Positions 44,767 through 57,118 of a stretch of DNA of 64,000 nt are shown in pieces. The stretch comes from Petrosia ficiformis (lineage: Eukaryota; Porifera; Demospongiae; Haplosclerida; Petrosiidae): positions 3,535,001 to 3,599,000 of the forward strand of contig OX345639.1 in assembly GCA_947044365.1 (NCBI GenBank). Reading direction: 5' to 3'. The translations under genes were made by a program, and so were the position numbers. The notes beneath the pieces are model-generated. The model had not been told where the DNA came from, ran no database searches, and was given only the letters and a program-made list of their open reading frames with translations. How positions within the stretch are numbered: the first letter of the stretch is position 1; the number at the start of each line of letters is the position of its first letter.

Positions 44767-46627
44767 ATGAGTTTCTCTCGACTCAAGACAGTGACTACTT
44801 TCAAACCTCTCTTATCAAGTTATTGCCAGTCATCTAATGTCCTCCTCAGATCTGGTACTTTAGGTGGAAAACCTTTAGGTACTTGGATTAATCGACTGAA
44901 GAGATGGCAAAGTGGAAGCAAGACAGACTCCAGTACAAGCAAGGTATATTGTTAATTATGACAATAGTGTGACATATCGAAATGTTTATTGGTCTTTCGT
45001 TAATGAACTTGTATGTATGTATGTCTATCCGTATGTATGTATGTATTATGTGTGTTTTAAACTTTCATTATACTAAGATCAGATGAACATTAATATAATG
45101 AATGTATTTCATTTTTGCTTCATTATCATATCTATAACTACAAAATGATTATAATAATATATATAATATTTATATTTCATTTCCTTTTTGATTCACTTAT
45201 TACGTTATATCACATACCTGTACAAACTTTACAAACAGGAGAAATCCAAATTTAGTATCTAATAAATCCCTTATATATATATATATATATGTATCCCATA
45301 GCAACTCGTCATGGTTACAAAACGTGTTATTCGAGTATATTCAATTTGAAATTATTAATAACTTCATCAGAGTTTTTGATAAAGTTTTGAAGCATGGGCC
45401 GAATTGGCTCAATAATGGTTAGTGTATGCACCTTTAAGAATACATCTTAAGCCAATTAACAAAGAGTTAATGCTGTTAGTGACAATATAATCATAATTAA
45501 CTGTGCCATTTGGCCCAAAGAGAGAACTGTACAGTGGCAAATAAGAAGCTCTTTGGGCCAGTGGTGGGTGTACCATATGAACTTATCAAAAACTCGAAAC
45601 CTCATAAATTATAATTTCTATGATTATAACAACATTATTAGTTATGGTGTTGATAATAGTTAAGGAGGTCGGGAGATGATATTTATTTTTACTGCTAATA
45701 GAAACATGATTCAACCTCTGAGCCTGTAGGCTCTGAAACCAGTTCTTCTGGAGATGTCTCAAGTAATGATAGCTCTCTTAACGAATCAGAGAAGTTGTTG
45801 ATGGAGAAAGAAGAGCTCTTGAAGCAAAAGGATGTTGAAATCAGTGATATTAAAGTTAGTGGACAATTTTGTATAATGTCGCTTATTAAACACACTGATA
45901 CATTTATATAACATGTGACACCTAATTTGCAATGGCTTGTTGCGCAATTTCAGGCAGACGCTTATCTTTTAAAGACTTGCTATCTTGCAAGTGGATTATG
46001 CAATAATAATAATTCTCCATTTTTGTTTGTTACACAAAGTGAGTAGCAATATTTTAAATGTATATTGTCCTCAATGAACTTGTATTTAATAACATCATTT
46101 CGTTACGTACATTTGTAGATGTAGGTAAGGTACAATACCACTGTCTGATTAATGTTGATTCAAATTCCATAATTATTACGTAGGACAAATATTTAAGATC
46201 ATTAGCTGAGATTGAAAATACAAGAAAACGATTGACAAGACAAATTGAAGATGCTAGGCTATTTGGAATTCAGGGATTTTCTAGGGACATATTAGATGTT
46301 GCAGATGTATTAGAAAAAGCTGTTGAGAGTGTTCCCGAAACAGAACTGAGGAAAGATGTAAATCCACAATTATTCTCATTATTTGAGGGACTTAAAATGA
46401 CTGATACACAACTAAAAAATGTTTTTCAAAAAAATGGGCTTGTTCGTATTAATCCAATAGGCGAAGCATTTGATCCAGCATTTCATGAAGCATTGTTTGA
46501 AATACCTGGTGAAAACCCAGGTACTGTGGGTGTAGTCTCAAAAGTTGGGTATATATTAAATGGACGGACTATTAGACCAGCTATTGTAGGTGTAATTAAG
46601 GCTATTGAACCATCTGAAGACACATAA
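44767..46627 (+). CDS. GRPEL1: GrpE protein homolog 1, mitochondrial
   Basis: Three exons, 44767-44943, 45702-45854 and 46184-46627; 257 residues. It is the nucleotide exchange factor for mitochondrial HSP70 in the TIM23 import motor. The N-terminus is basic and Ser/Arg-rich with no acidic residues, as in matrix targeting peptides. Exon 2 gives an acidic linker and the start of the long GrpE helix. Exon 3 carries IENTRKRLTRQIEDARLFGI, DILDVADVLEKAVESVP and the beta-wing (FDPAFHEALFEIPGE, GTVGVVSKVGYILNGRTIRP). Typical GrpE features are complete. Confidence 0.95.
45384..45592. mobile_element. MITE family 3 copy (reverse)
   Basis: In GRPEL1 intron 1. Begins GTTTTGAAGCATGGGCC and ends near CTTATCAAAAACTCG. 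Confidence 0.75.
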
Positions 46628-46946
46628 GTGTGATATTTATAAAATGAAAGTTGTTATTTATTTATATTATAAATAGTACTTGTTTGTTAAATCTATTGAA
46701 CTGTTTCTTTTCAATTATAAACTGTTTCTATTAAAAAAAACCGTTATTGGTAATGAAAAAAACTGGTGTATATATATATATTATATATATATAAAAAGGT
46801 GATGTGTCATGATTCATATTGAATATGTTTACATAACATTATTGTGTTTATTATAAATAAATTACAAATGTATTTATAAATACTGCCTATTTTAACCTGT
46901 GGGAATACATGTTTAACATACCTATACACACATTGTTAAAAACATT
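46628..46946. other. Intergenic between convergent GRPEL1 and kinase-kelch gene
   Basis: AT-rich 3' sequence with a TATATA palindrome near 46768-46793. No gene. Confidence 0.6.
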
Positions 46947-49210
46947 TTACACTGTTAAAATTTCAACTGTGTTTCCATACTCAATTGGTTTAACTCCCTC
47001 TTCTTTACCACCATAAACAAAGAGACGACCTGCGGACATAACAGCTGCAACACATTGACAACGTGCTGTTGGCATTTCACATAAGTAGTCCCATTTATCT
47101 AATAATGGAAAATATACATGTATGGATCTGTTTGGTATGTGTGAACCAGGCAGACTGCCTCCTACAGCCAACATAAAATTACTTGATGGCACAGCACAAG
47201 AAGATGTTAATGGAGTATCAGCTACAATATTCCAAATTTCACTGCCTGGATTTTCAGAAAGCGTAAGTGCTTGTACTGATGTTTGAGGCCCTGTCTCACC
47301 GTACAGGGTACCTCCAACCAAATACAGAACATCTCTTACTATACAGCAACTAGCACCTGTGCAGGGGATTGGTAAATTTGCTAATGTTTGCCACTGAAAT
47401 GTAGCTTGATCAAACATTTCAACATCTGCCAGTACTTTGCTGTTTCTGTAGCCACCAGCAACAATCAGAGAGAGGTTATAAGATGCAGCAGAAGGATTTT
47501 GACGTGCTGTAGGCATACAAGGTAGAGAAGGAGTCCATTCTTGTCTTTCACGATCCCATAAATACAACTTGTTAGATACCTTGCGAGTAGCTATTTCCAC
47601 ACCTCCTATTAATACTAAGGATCGATTGACTATACCTATTGCATAATAAGCAACAGGACAGATGGGAAGTGCGGTCCATTTATGTACAACACCATTTATA
47701 TCGTACTCATACAAGATGCGATCTGTTTGCAAGTCCTTTGTCTCACCTCCACCAATGTACAACTTCCCCTCTAACACAACAGCTGACGCTTTCTGCATTC
47801 CTGTTGGTGCAAGTGCTGACCGTTTCCAATGAAATACATTCTGTGTTGGTTTCAAGAATGGTTGTGAAGTGTTAGCCTAGTGGTAAAAATGAAAGTACTA
47901 ATTACATCACTACCTTTTATCAAGGTGCTGTATTTATTATCACTAGCAGCTATCTTAGGTGTTGTGTATGTAACCATACATTCAACAATATACATTATGT
48001 AGTAGTTATACACACACACACACACACACAATTAACACCATCACTCCCACTAACAAACCTCTTTAGCTACACTAGTTTTACTAGCATCTTTTTGTGGAAG
48101 TAGTATTTTATTCAAAGCTTTTAATGGCATTCCTTTCATATCTTGTACAAGTTCCTCTTCCATGCTTTTCATTTGTTCTTTCACCGCAGTCAACTGTTCG
48201 TCGTAAGTGTTTAATTGCTTCCCTATACCTTCTGCTTGCATACGTTCTACTTCTACTCGTTCAACCATTGCTAAAAGTTCACCTTCTCTGCGTTCCATTC
48301 GAAATATCAGTTCAAGAGCAGATTCATAAGGCAATGGATTATTTGAAGACAAATCTCTAATTCTTTCATATAACTGACGTGTTTGTGATCTGTGTTTTGG
48401 ATCATTAACAATACAATCTTCTACTATAGGTAAAAGACAGTGATTTTTCTTTATCATATCAATGTACTCCTTCCGACGATCAAGCTCTGAGGTAGTAACA
48501 GAAGATTCCCTGCACGGAATTGGACACTTTCCAGATGCTATATGTAATGATAAAACTCCAAAGGAGTATATATCAACACTGGGGTGTGGAATGAAACTGG
48601 ACGTCGATTTTAGTATTTCAGGCGGAGAATAGGCTGCAGTTTCTGGTGATTTAGTCATCGTTACAGTCATTTTACTGCTTGATGGGTCAAATAACTGAGC
48701 CACACCCAAGTCGGCAATTTTCGCCTGCAAACCTCTCGTCAGTAATACATTTCTTGCCGTGAGATCACCATGTACGATTGGTTTTGTCCTACAGTGAAGA
48801 AATACTAACCCCTGGGCGACATCTTGCAGTATAGACAGCTGTACAGTCAATGGCAATCTAGTATGAGAATCTAAAGCTGACGCAACACTCATCGATATGT
48901 TTTCATTTACTAGTATTGGGGAGGCATCATTAGGAGAGAAAACAACACCCATGAACTGTACAAGTCTGGGATGACGCAGAGAGATGAGTTGTTCACATTC
49001 TCTCTTTAATCGAGTCATGATCTCATCGTTCTTTTTCTTCTCCAACTTCACAGCTAAGTCATGCAATTTTTTACCGTGATACTCTACGCCAAGACACTTC
49101 ACTCTGACAAGACTATCGTGCGTTCCTCTTGATATTTCTTCTCCAACTTCTGCATCTTCAAGCAGATATGGACTAAGTACCACTCGCAGTTTCTTCTGTG
49201 GCTCCATCAT
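46947..49210 (-). CDS. TKL-like protein kinase fused to coiled coil and kelch repeats
   Basis: Two minus-strand exons, 49210-48059 and 47876-46947; 693 residues. The intron has donor GAG|GTTTGT and acceptor TTTTTACCACTAG, phase 0. Residues 30-290 form a kinase domain: GKKLH at the ATP-lysine position, HGDLTARNVLL catalytic loop (HGD for HRD, Asp and Asn kept), ADLGVA (DLG for DFG), YSPPE and DIYSFGVLSLHIASG. A coiled coil follows (residues 300-365, ERMQAEGIGKQL..EQMKSMEEEL). The second exon gives a kelch propeller with GG doublets at LYIGGG, LVLIGG, LIVAGGY, LYLVGG, LAVGG and LFVYGG. Without splicing, the kinase would end at a stop six bases past the donor. Substrates are unknown; scaffolding of signalling complexes is likely. 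Confidence 0.8.
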
Positions 49211-49300
49211 TCAGTTAAGCAGCCAGGATGTAATGCCGAGAATTTTGTGGGTTGTTATCTGTTGTGGGCGGGCCTATACTGTTGTTAATGAATTTTCTGT
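49211..49300. promoter_or_regulatory. Shared head-to-head promoter interval, kinase-kelch / PDZ-SAM
   Basis: 90 bp between divergent start codons, GC-richer than its surroundings (GTTGTGGGCGGGCC). Confidence 0.5.
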
Positions 49301-52300
49301 CATGGATCTAACAAGCCATAAGGAGATGTAAGATTTTCATAAATTTATAACTGAATGTTATGTTACTGTTTCCCTCAGTCATATGACAATCACATGTCAT
49401 TCAGACAGTGGGTATGGATTTGAATTAGATCCTGCTCAACATCCTTTACAAGTGTCAACTTTGTCACCTGGATCGTCTGCATTTGAATCTGGTCTTCGTA
49501 AGGGGGATCTTTTATTGATGTTAAATGGCCATGATGTTTCTAAAGCACCATTAGTGAAGGTCAAATCCATTATGTCATACACAGTGGGGTCTCCTATAAC
49601 TATAAAAATAGCAAGACTTGATACAGAAAAGAGCGGTGTATACAATAAGGTAAAATTAATTACAACTTAAATACATTTTTTAACCTCATTAATTTCCATT
49701 AGACTAAGCCTCCAATTGTAACAGGGAAAGGTATGTTGATGTGTTGTGTGTGTACATATATACATGCTGTATATAGTTAATTATAAACCTTTCAGTAAGG
49801 CAATGCATTTTTAATTAATGAACTGATATGATATTTGATAGTAATAATCACTTTAAAATGAAAACCTTTTACTACAACTACACAATTTGAGAAATTAGAC
49901 ATACTATAGTCTGTTCACACTCATAATGACCTCAAAATTAGGATATGGTGACTTTATATGTAATATAGTGTATAGTTTAATGTCATAAGGTTAATAACGC
50001 ATGACCATACTGTAACTCAACAATGAAGCAACAGTTGAAATTTGACATACACAAAAAATGGGGAGGATAATTTTATGAAAAGGGTACAGGTAAAAGGATT
50101 CTTGGTCATTCCAAAGTAAAATTATGAACTTTTTTTTTTTTGAGGTCAAGGTGAATGTGAATGACCTTTATTGTCATGCTATACCAACACCATAGTTTTT
50201 GATAAGCTGATTTGGTACACTATTGGCCCAAAGAGCTTATTTCCCACTGCTCTCTTTGGCCCAGATGGTGCAATTAATTATGATTTATTGCACTATATAA
50301 CAGCTTGTTAATTAGCTCAAAATGTATTCCCATGGCACACACACTTACCACTAGCCATGCTTCAAAACATATCAAAAGCTCTTGAGCAACACTAATAATA
50401 ACTATTATTATGTATATAATGTCTCTGAAACACAAAACATGTATTTTTTGTGTTTTTTTTTACTTTTGATTTTGTCATATATTCCTTCATTGTTTTACCG
50501 CTTATTCATTTTTAAGGGCTCCAAAGTTACAGAGATACAGTCGGTGATGCTGTTAAATCAGCTCAAAATGCTTTAGATATATTATCAGACATGCCATCCA
50601 GTCTTACACAACACGTTACCATTGATCTCAGAGAGAGTGGTAGTGATCATTCTTCTCCGCCCATCTCAAGTCCTGAGCATTCTGATGAAGATTATGATCC
50701 TTTAGTTGATTTTACTCATGATATTGATCAAGACTCATCAGATCACACTTCAGCAAAATTTATAGGGAATGTCCTGAAGGCTCAACAGGCCTTGAGAGGT
50801 TTAAAGGACATTTCAGAGACAACTGAAGAAAGAAAAGTAGAAAAAAGAAAGCCTTTAGTGTCCACTGAAGCCAGCATTGAAATAAAAAGCACTGATAAGC
50901 CAGTCCTTACGCATGATGTCATGGTAACCAAACAGTCGAAGAATTTGCCGCCACCAGACCACACTTCAGCGAAATTGACTGAAAATGTCCTAAAGGCTCA
51001 ACAGGCATTGAGAGGAATAAAGGACATTTCAGAGACAGAAAGGAAAGTAGAGAAAAGAGAGCCTTTAGTGTCCACTAAAGCTAGCTTTGAAGTAAAGACC
51101 ACTGATAACAGTGATAAGCCAGTCCCTACTTTACCTTTGCACAATGTCATGGTAACCAAACAATTGAAGGATTTGCCACCAGACCACACTTCAGCAAAAT
51201 TGATTGAAAATGTCCTAAAGGCTCAACAGGCATTGAGAGGAATAAAGGACATTTCAGAGACAGAAAGGAAAGTAGAGAAAAGAGAGCCTTTAGTGTCCAC
51301 TGAAGCTAGCTTTGAAGTAAAGACTACTGATAAGCCAGTCTCCACGCACGATGTCATGGTAACCAAGGACTCGATCCAAAAACCTGAGACTCATAACAGT
51401 CTTTCTCCTCCCCCTCCCATTCCTCCTTATAATCCAGTTAGTCCGGATAGATTCCTGCTCAGCAATAAACCAGAATATCAGTTTGAAGTAAAGAAACAAC
51501 GTCATTATTATGATGAAGTCTCTCTTGATGATAAACAAACCACTAAAATCACATCACCAAAAAAACTGGTCAAGCCAGATGTACCAGTTACCTCTCGTTT
51601 ACATGTAACTGAACCCACGCATGGGCAACGTTCATTTGTTCCTGTCGTAGGAATAACAGTCTCTTTGGATCCAATTAGAGCATCGAAAGGGCTACCAAGC
51701 AGTGGTATGTAATCATATTGCATGTATTTTATAATATATCAGTGTAGGGGGCCCTCCTTCAGTTTGAGTTTTACACCCATTCCCCTCAAATTTGAACCTC
51801 AGACCCATTACAATTATTATGATCCATTTTTATCGTTAGCCTGGGTTATGTAATTAGGTATGTATCAGGCTTTCTTCAGAAAATTTGTCTAAGGGGGGGT
51901 GGGGGTCAAAGCGTGAATTCAAAAGACTTTGGGGTGGCGACTACAAGGTTATTGTAGTGTGCATATTAGCAAACAAATTCCAAGGGGGGGAGAGAATGTG
52001 ACTACAAATCAACTGCATGACTGAGCATATGTTATAGTCACTACATTTACATTAGTCACTGCTGTCAGATTAGTCACTGCTCTCACATTATTCACTACTG
52101 TAACATTAGTCACTACAGTCACATTAGTTACTACTGTCACTAGTCACTACTGTTCCTACAGTCACATTAGTCACTACTCTCACATTACTCACTACTGTAG
52201 CATTAGTCACTACAGTCACACTAGTTACTACTATCACTAATCACTACTGTTCCTACAGTAACATTAGTTACTACAGTCACATTAGTCACTACTATCACTA

Positions 52301-54015
52301 CTGTTCTTACAGTCACATTAGTCACTACTATCACTAGTCACTACTGTTCCTACAGTCACTTTAGTCACTAGTCACTACTGTTCCTATAGTCACTTTAGTC
52401 ACTACTATCACTAGTCACTACTATCACTAGTCACTACTGTTCCTACAGTCACTTTAGTCACTAGTCACTACTGTTCATATAGTCACTTTAGTCACTACTA
52501 TCACTAGTCACTACTGTTTCTACAGTCACATTAGTCACTACTATCACTAGTCACTACTATCACTAGTCACTACTGTTTCTACAGTCACATTAGTCACTAC
52601 TATCACTAGTCACTACTATCACTAGTCACTACTGTTCCTACAGTCACATTAGTCACTACTCTCACATTACTCACTACAGTCACATTAGTCACAACTGTTC
52701 CTAAGTATGCAATATACATACCATGCATATAATTACTTATTTGTGGTATATATAGGTATGTGTGGTTATGTATGTGTGTTGTCTATTGTGTGTGTGTGTA
52801 CATACATACATATAATCACACTTATGTATATAGGTATGTGTATGTGTATGTATGTTGTCTATTATGTGTTTGTGTACATACATATATAGGTATATATGTG
52901 TGGTTATGTATGTGTGTTGTCTATTGTGTGTCTGTGTGTGTACATACATAAATATAATATGTAGGTGTATGTATGTTGTCTATTGTATGTGTGTGTGTCT
53001 TTCTCTGTGTGTATGTATTTGTGTTTATGTTTTATAAGTAGAATACATCATCATAGTGTATAGTTGAATTATATATTGTGTTATTGTAATGTATAATGTA
53101 TAATTATTTGTTAAATTTATATTATTTTTGGAATGTAGTTCACAGCTGGAAAATTGACCATGTGTCACGCTGGTTACAGCAATTAAGTCCATCAATGAGT
53201 GATCTATATGGTGCTTGTTTCTCTGAACATAGTATAACAGGTTAATATGTTTACATATAATTATAATTATGGTCATTATTGTGTTTGCCACTGTACGTAC
53301 ATGTATACGATGTACATACATACATACATACATACATACATGTATACACACACACACACATACATACATACATACATAAATACATACATACATTTATACA
53401 TACATACATATACATGTATACCTACACACACATGCACACACATACATACATACATATACATACATGATAAACATACATGCATACATACACGCACACACAT
53501 TACGATACATATATACTTTAGGACACACATTGCTTCATTTAAATCAATCAAAGCTACAAAGTATGGGAGTTACCAGTAAGGAGCACAGGTATACAATACA
53601 ATCACTGACTGACTGACTCACTGACTCACTGACAGAATGACTGACTCACTGACTGACTGACTCACTGACTGGCTCACTGACTGACTGACTCACTGACTGA
53701 CTCACTGGCTCACTGACAGAATGTCTGACTGACTGACTCACTCACTCACTCACTCACTCATTCACTCACTCACTGACTTACTGACTCACTCACTCACTAA
53801 CTCACTCACTCACTCACTCATTGACTGACCAACTGACCAATCAACTGACCGACCGACTGATGACTGTGTATCAATGAATCTAATTATGTAATATTTTCAT
53901 TATCTTCTTTATTGACGTTTATAGAATGCAGCTTGGTATGTCAATTGCTAGATTACGTTTGGACCACGAGCAAAAAGAGTTAGAGAGGTTATCAAGTCAA
54001 GTCACATGGCTATAA
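49301..54015 (+). CDS. PDZ- and SAM-domain scaffold protein with internal repeats
   Basis: Seven exons: 49301-49326, 49379-49649, 49703-49730, 50517-51704, 53139-53240, 53522-53588 and 53925-54015; 590 residues. Residues 12-90 are a PDZ domain (GYGFELDP carboxylate loop, LSPGSSAFESGLRKGDLLL). The long exon 4 is disordered and holds three near-identical 72-75-residue repeats, each starting DHTSAK and containing VLKAQQALRGIKDISE, followed by a proline run. The last three exons encode a C-terminal SAM domain (WKIDHVSRWLQQLSPSMSDLY, LLHLNQSKLQSMGVTSKEHR). No exact orthologue is recognised. It lies 333 bp upstream of the P-Rex-like gene, but a stop codon (TAA at 54013) separates them. Confidence 0.75.
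49907..50170. mobile_element. MITE family 2 copy (reverse)
   Basis: Begins TAGTCTGTTCACACTCATAA and ends GTGAATGACCTTTA, in the third intron of the PDZ-SAM gene. Confidence 0.8.
50195..50368. mobile_element. MITE family 3 copy
   Basis: Lies 25 bp from the previous element. GTTTTTGATAAGCTGATTTG to CATGCTTCAAAAC. Confidence 0.75.
50741..51360 (+). repeat. Three coding repeats of 216-225 bp in PDZ-SAM exon 4
   Basis: Copies start at 50741, 50957 and 51182 (GACCACACTTCAGC). Copies 2 and 3 are almost identical, so amplification is recent and in frame. Confidence 0.9.
52030..52700. repeat. TTAGTCACTACTATCACTAG minisatellite, PDZ-SAM intron 4
   Basis: Over twenty units of CACTACTRTCACTAGT/TTCCTACAGTCACATTAGT type, arranged in higher-order blocks of about 60-90 bp. 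Confidence 0.95.
52740..53500. repeat. TGTATG/CATACA arrays around exon 5 of PDZ-SAM
   Basis: TGTATG-rich at 52740-53035 and CATACATA-rich at 53290-53500, flanking exon 53139-53240. Confidence 0.85.
53600..53870. repeat. (CTGA/CTCA)n array, PDZ-SAM intron 6
   Basis: ACTGACTCACTGACTGACTC units. Confidence 0.95.
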
Positions 54016-54347
54016 TAGTAACCCGTAGAAGTCCAGATATGATTTATAATCATATAAATAAATATTGGGATATATTTTCAGAGTCTGCAATAACTTATGT
54101 ACTTTCATCATTTGTTTTCATGTTAAATATTATAACCACTGGCTCCAAACTGATGTATACATGTTATAATATTATAATATTATTTTTGTAATGGAATTAG
54201 AAGCATGTATAATGCTACCATAAACCGCAAAACGTGTGATTTTGTGGGATGGCCTGTCTCATTGTCTCCACCTCTGCAACCTTGCAAGCTGCAAATCTTT
54301 TTAATCTGCTCACCTCTCTACTACTCTGTGTGAATCTCTCTGCTGCA
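54016..54347. other. Intergenic between PDZ-SAM and the P-Rex-like gene
   Basis: About 330 bp, same orientation. An in-frame upstream ATG at 54249 would add a 33-residue hydrophobic leader to P-Rex; I think this unlikely. Confidence 0.5.
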
Positions 54348-57087
54348 ATGGACGTTGATGACAAAATAAAGAGATTTCGCCTGCATGTTGTAAAAGAGAT
54401 CTACCAGACAGAAAGAGATTATACTGATTCGTTAGAGTTTACTGTTGATGTAAGTTGTGATAAATTCTGTTATTAAAATAGTACTTCACTACTAGCATTC
54501 CTGCAGCATATATTATCAAAACTTCGTTTAAAAGCAGCAAATGATAAGAGCCTTTCAGAGGAGCACATCTCCAAGCTCTTTAGCAATGTTGATAGATTAC
54601 TAGTAATTCATAAACGTTTGGTCGCTGATCTTCAAGTAATGGTTGGATCAACACCATCTTATGATTCTCCTGTTGGACAGTGCTATTTAAAACACGTATG
54701 TACTCTATACAAATCATACTTGGGTACTTGTTAGTACATTTCTATTGCATCAATGATGTTATTGTCTCGTCCCCATCAACCATTATCCCTCTTCCATAGT
54801 TTGTTAGATATTATTTGTATCTTGCATCATTTTTACTAAAGTCAACTTCTTTAATTCTCTCTATCTCTGCCATGTATCTATCTGTGTATCCAAGGACTCT
54901 ATTAGTCTTTATTTTTCTTTACATAATCTCTTTGATATTGTACTCTACTTAATTATCCAGTATACACAGATAATTATAATTGAGCTATAAATGGTTTTGA
55001 TTGTTAATTGAATTACTCGCGTATAAACGTGTTTTTTAGCAACAAGGATTTAGAGAGTACAAGACTTATGGTGAAAATAATGAACATGCTCAGAAAATAC
55101 TTTATCAACTAGAAAATGACCAGGCATTTAAAGCGTTCTTCTTGGTATGTTATTTTTCTATCATTCTTTCATGATGTTATGCTATTCTTGTTTGTTTTAT
55201 AGGGTGTTATGTTGTTAGGTGGAAAGACTGAGGCTTCTATCAGCTCATATCTGTTCAAGCCTATTCAGAGAATTTGTAAATATCCTTTACTCTTTCGAGT
55301 ATGTTATAATCTTACTCCATGTTAAATGAATAGTTGATGTGTGGATTTGGATGAATAGATGGATGGATGAATGGATGGATGGATGGGTGGATGGGTGGAT
55401 GGGTGGATGGATGGATGGGTGGATGAATGGATGGATGGATGGATGGATGGATGGATGGGTGGATGGATGGATGGATGGATGGATGGATGGATGGGTGGAT
55501 GGATGGATGGATGGATGGATGGATGGATGGATGGATGGATGGATGGATGGATGGGTGGGTGGGTGGGTGGATGGATGGGTGGGTGGGTGGATGGATGGGT
55601 GGGTGGATGGGTGGATGGATAGATGGATAGATGGATGGGTGGATGGATGGATGGATGGATGGATGGATGGATGGATGGATGGATGAATGGACAGATGGAT
55701 GGATGGATGGATGGATGGATGGACAGATAGATAGATGGATGGATGGATGGGTGGATGGGTGGATGGATGGATAGATGGATCAGTATACATATTTAATTTA
55801 TATAATTTATTTAATATATAGGAATTACTCAAATACACTCCGGTAGATCACTCTGACTATAATGCCACAAATCATGCACTTTCAATGATGAGAGAACTTT
55901 GTTCTGTCATCAATGAGGCCAAACGTCGTGTGGAACGACTAGAGTTAATTGCAGATTGGCAGGGTACTGTGGAAGGATGGGAAGGCTCTGCCGTGGTTGA
56001 CACTTGTGCTGAGTTAGTGAAAGAAGGACCCCTCATTAAGATATCAGCTGGTAATATGCAAGAGAGAGTATTCTTTCTATTTGATAATCTTCTTGTCTAC
56101 TGTAAACGAAACGTCGTGTAAGTTATAAATTGATTTAATTATATCATATTTATTTGTACTTGAAGTTTGGCTTGTCAAATAGTTTAGGAATTAAGAATGA
56201 AAACATTAACATATCGCTAAACAAACACTTATGCTGACATTACAGAACTAAATAAAATATTTGTGTAACCATTTTAGTCAATGGCCGTTTTCAAAACAGA
56301 CTTACAGACACAGACCTGTGCGCTTTTAAAAACAACAGCATGGTGTACATTTAATACAAGTATGTACGATAGTGTGTGTACATATAAGGAATCCTATGTA
56401 CATGTATATGTACTATTGTACACATCATATATTCATATGCATATATCCATGTACATGTACACATGATGTATGTGTACTATTCCATATGTACACTGTACAT
56501 GTACTATTGTACACATCATATGTACATGTACTATTGTACATATCATTATGTATTGTATACAACTTTACAATATAATAACAATAGTTGTTGGCTATGATTA
56601 CTATTTCTAAGTGTTATATGTTAACACTATTATAAGTAGTGTATAATTTTTGTTGTGGTTATTGTTCACTTACTCTTTCGTATGTAGATTCCCATTACGA
56701 TCCAAAACAGGTATGGAATTCCTGTATAAAATGGCCAGTGTTTGTTTGATTTTAGTTTTTTTGTATTTGTGTGTATATATTATTGTGTATTGTTTATTGT
56801 GTGAATGCATATATGTATGTGTGTAAATATGTGTGAGTGTGTGTGTATGTATGTATGTACATGTGTATGTGTGTGTATATATGTACATGTGTATGTGTGT
56901 ATATACGTACATGTGTGTGTGTATGTATGTACATATGCATGAGTGTGTGTGTATATATGTACATGTACGTGTATGTATCTATGAGTGTATGTATGTATGT
57001 ATGTATGTGTTTGTTTTTATATGTGGGTGTGTGTGTGTGTGTGCATGTTTGTCTTGCTATATATACATATGTACACATAATAATAAC

Positions 57088-57118
<31 letters not shown>

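Noticed and set aside
54249..54347. Upstream Met giving P-Rex a hydrophobic leader
   Set aside because: P-Rex proteins are cytosolic. The Met at 54348 directly precedes the DH helix, so the leader is probably 5' UTR.
55287..55838. Long IHPSIHPS and WMDGWMDG open frames
   Set aside because: They are translations of (GGAT)n/(ATCC)n microsatellites. The same applies to the frames at 21174, 22363, 26896, 37185, 40151 and 59100.
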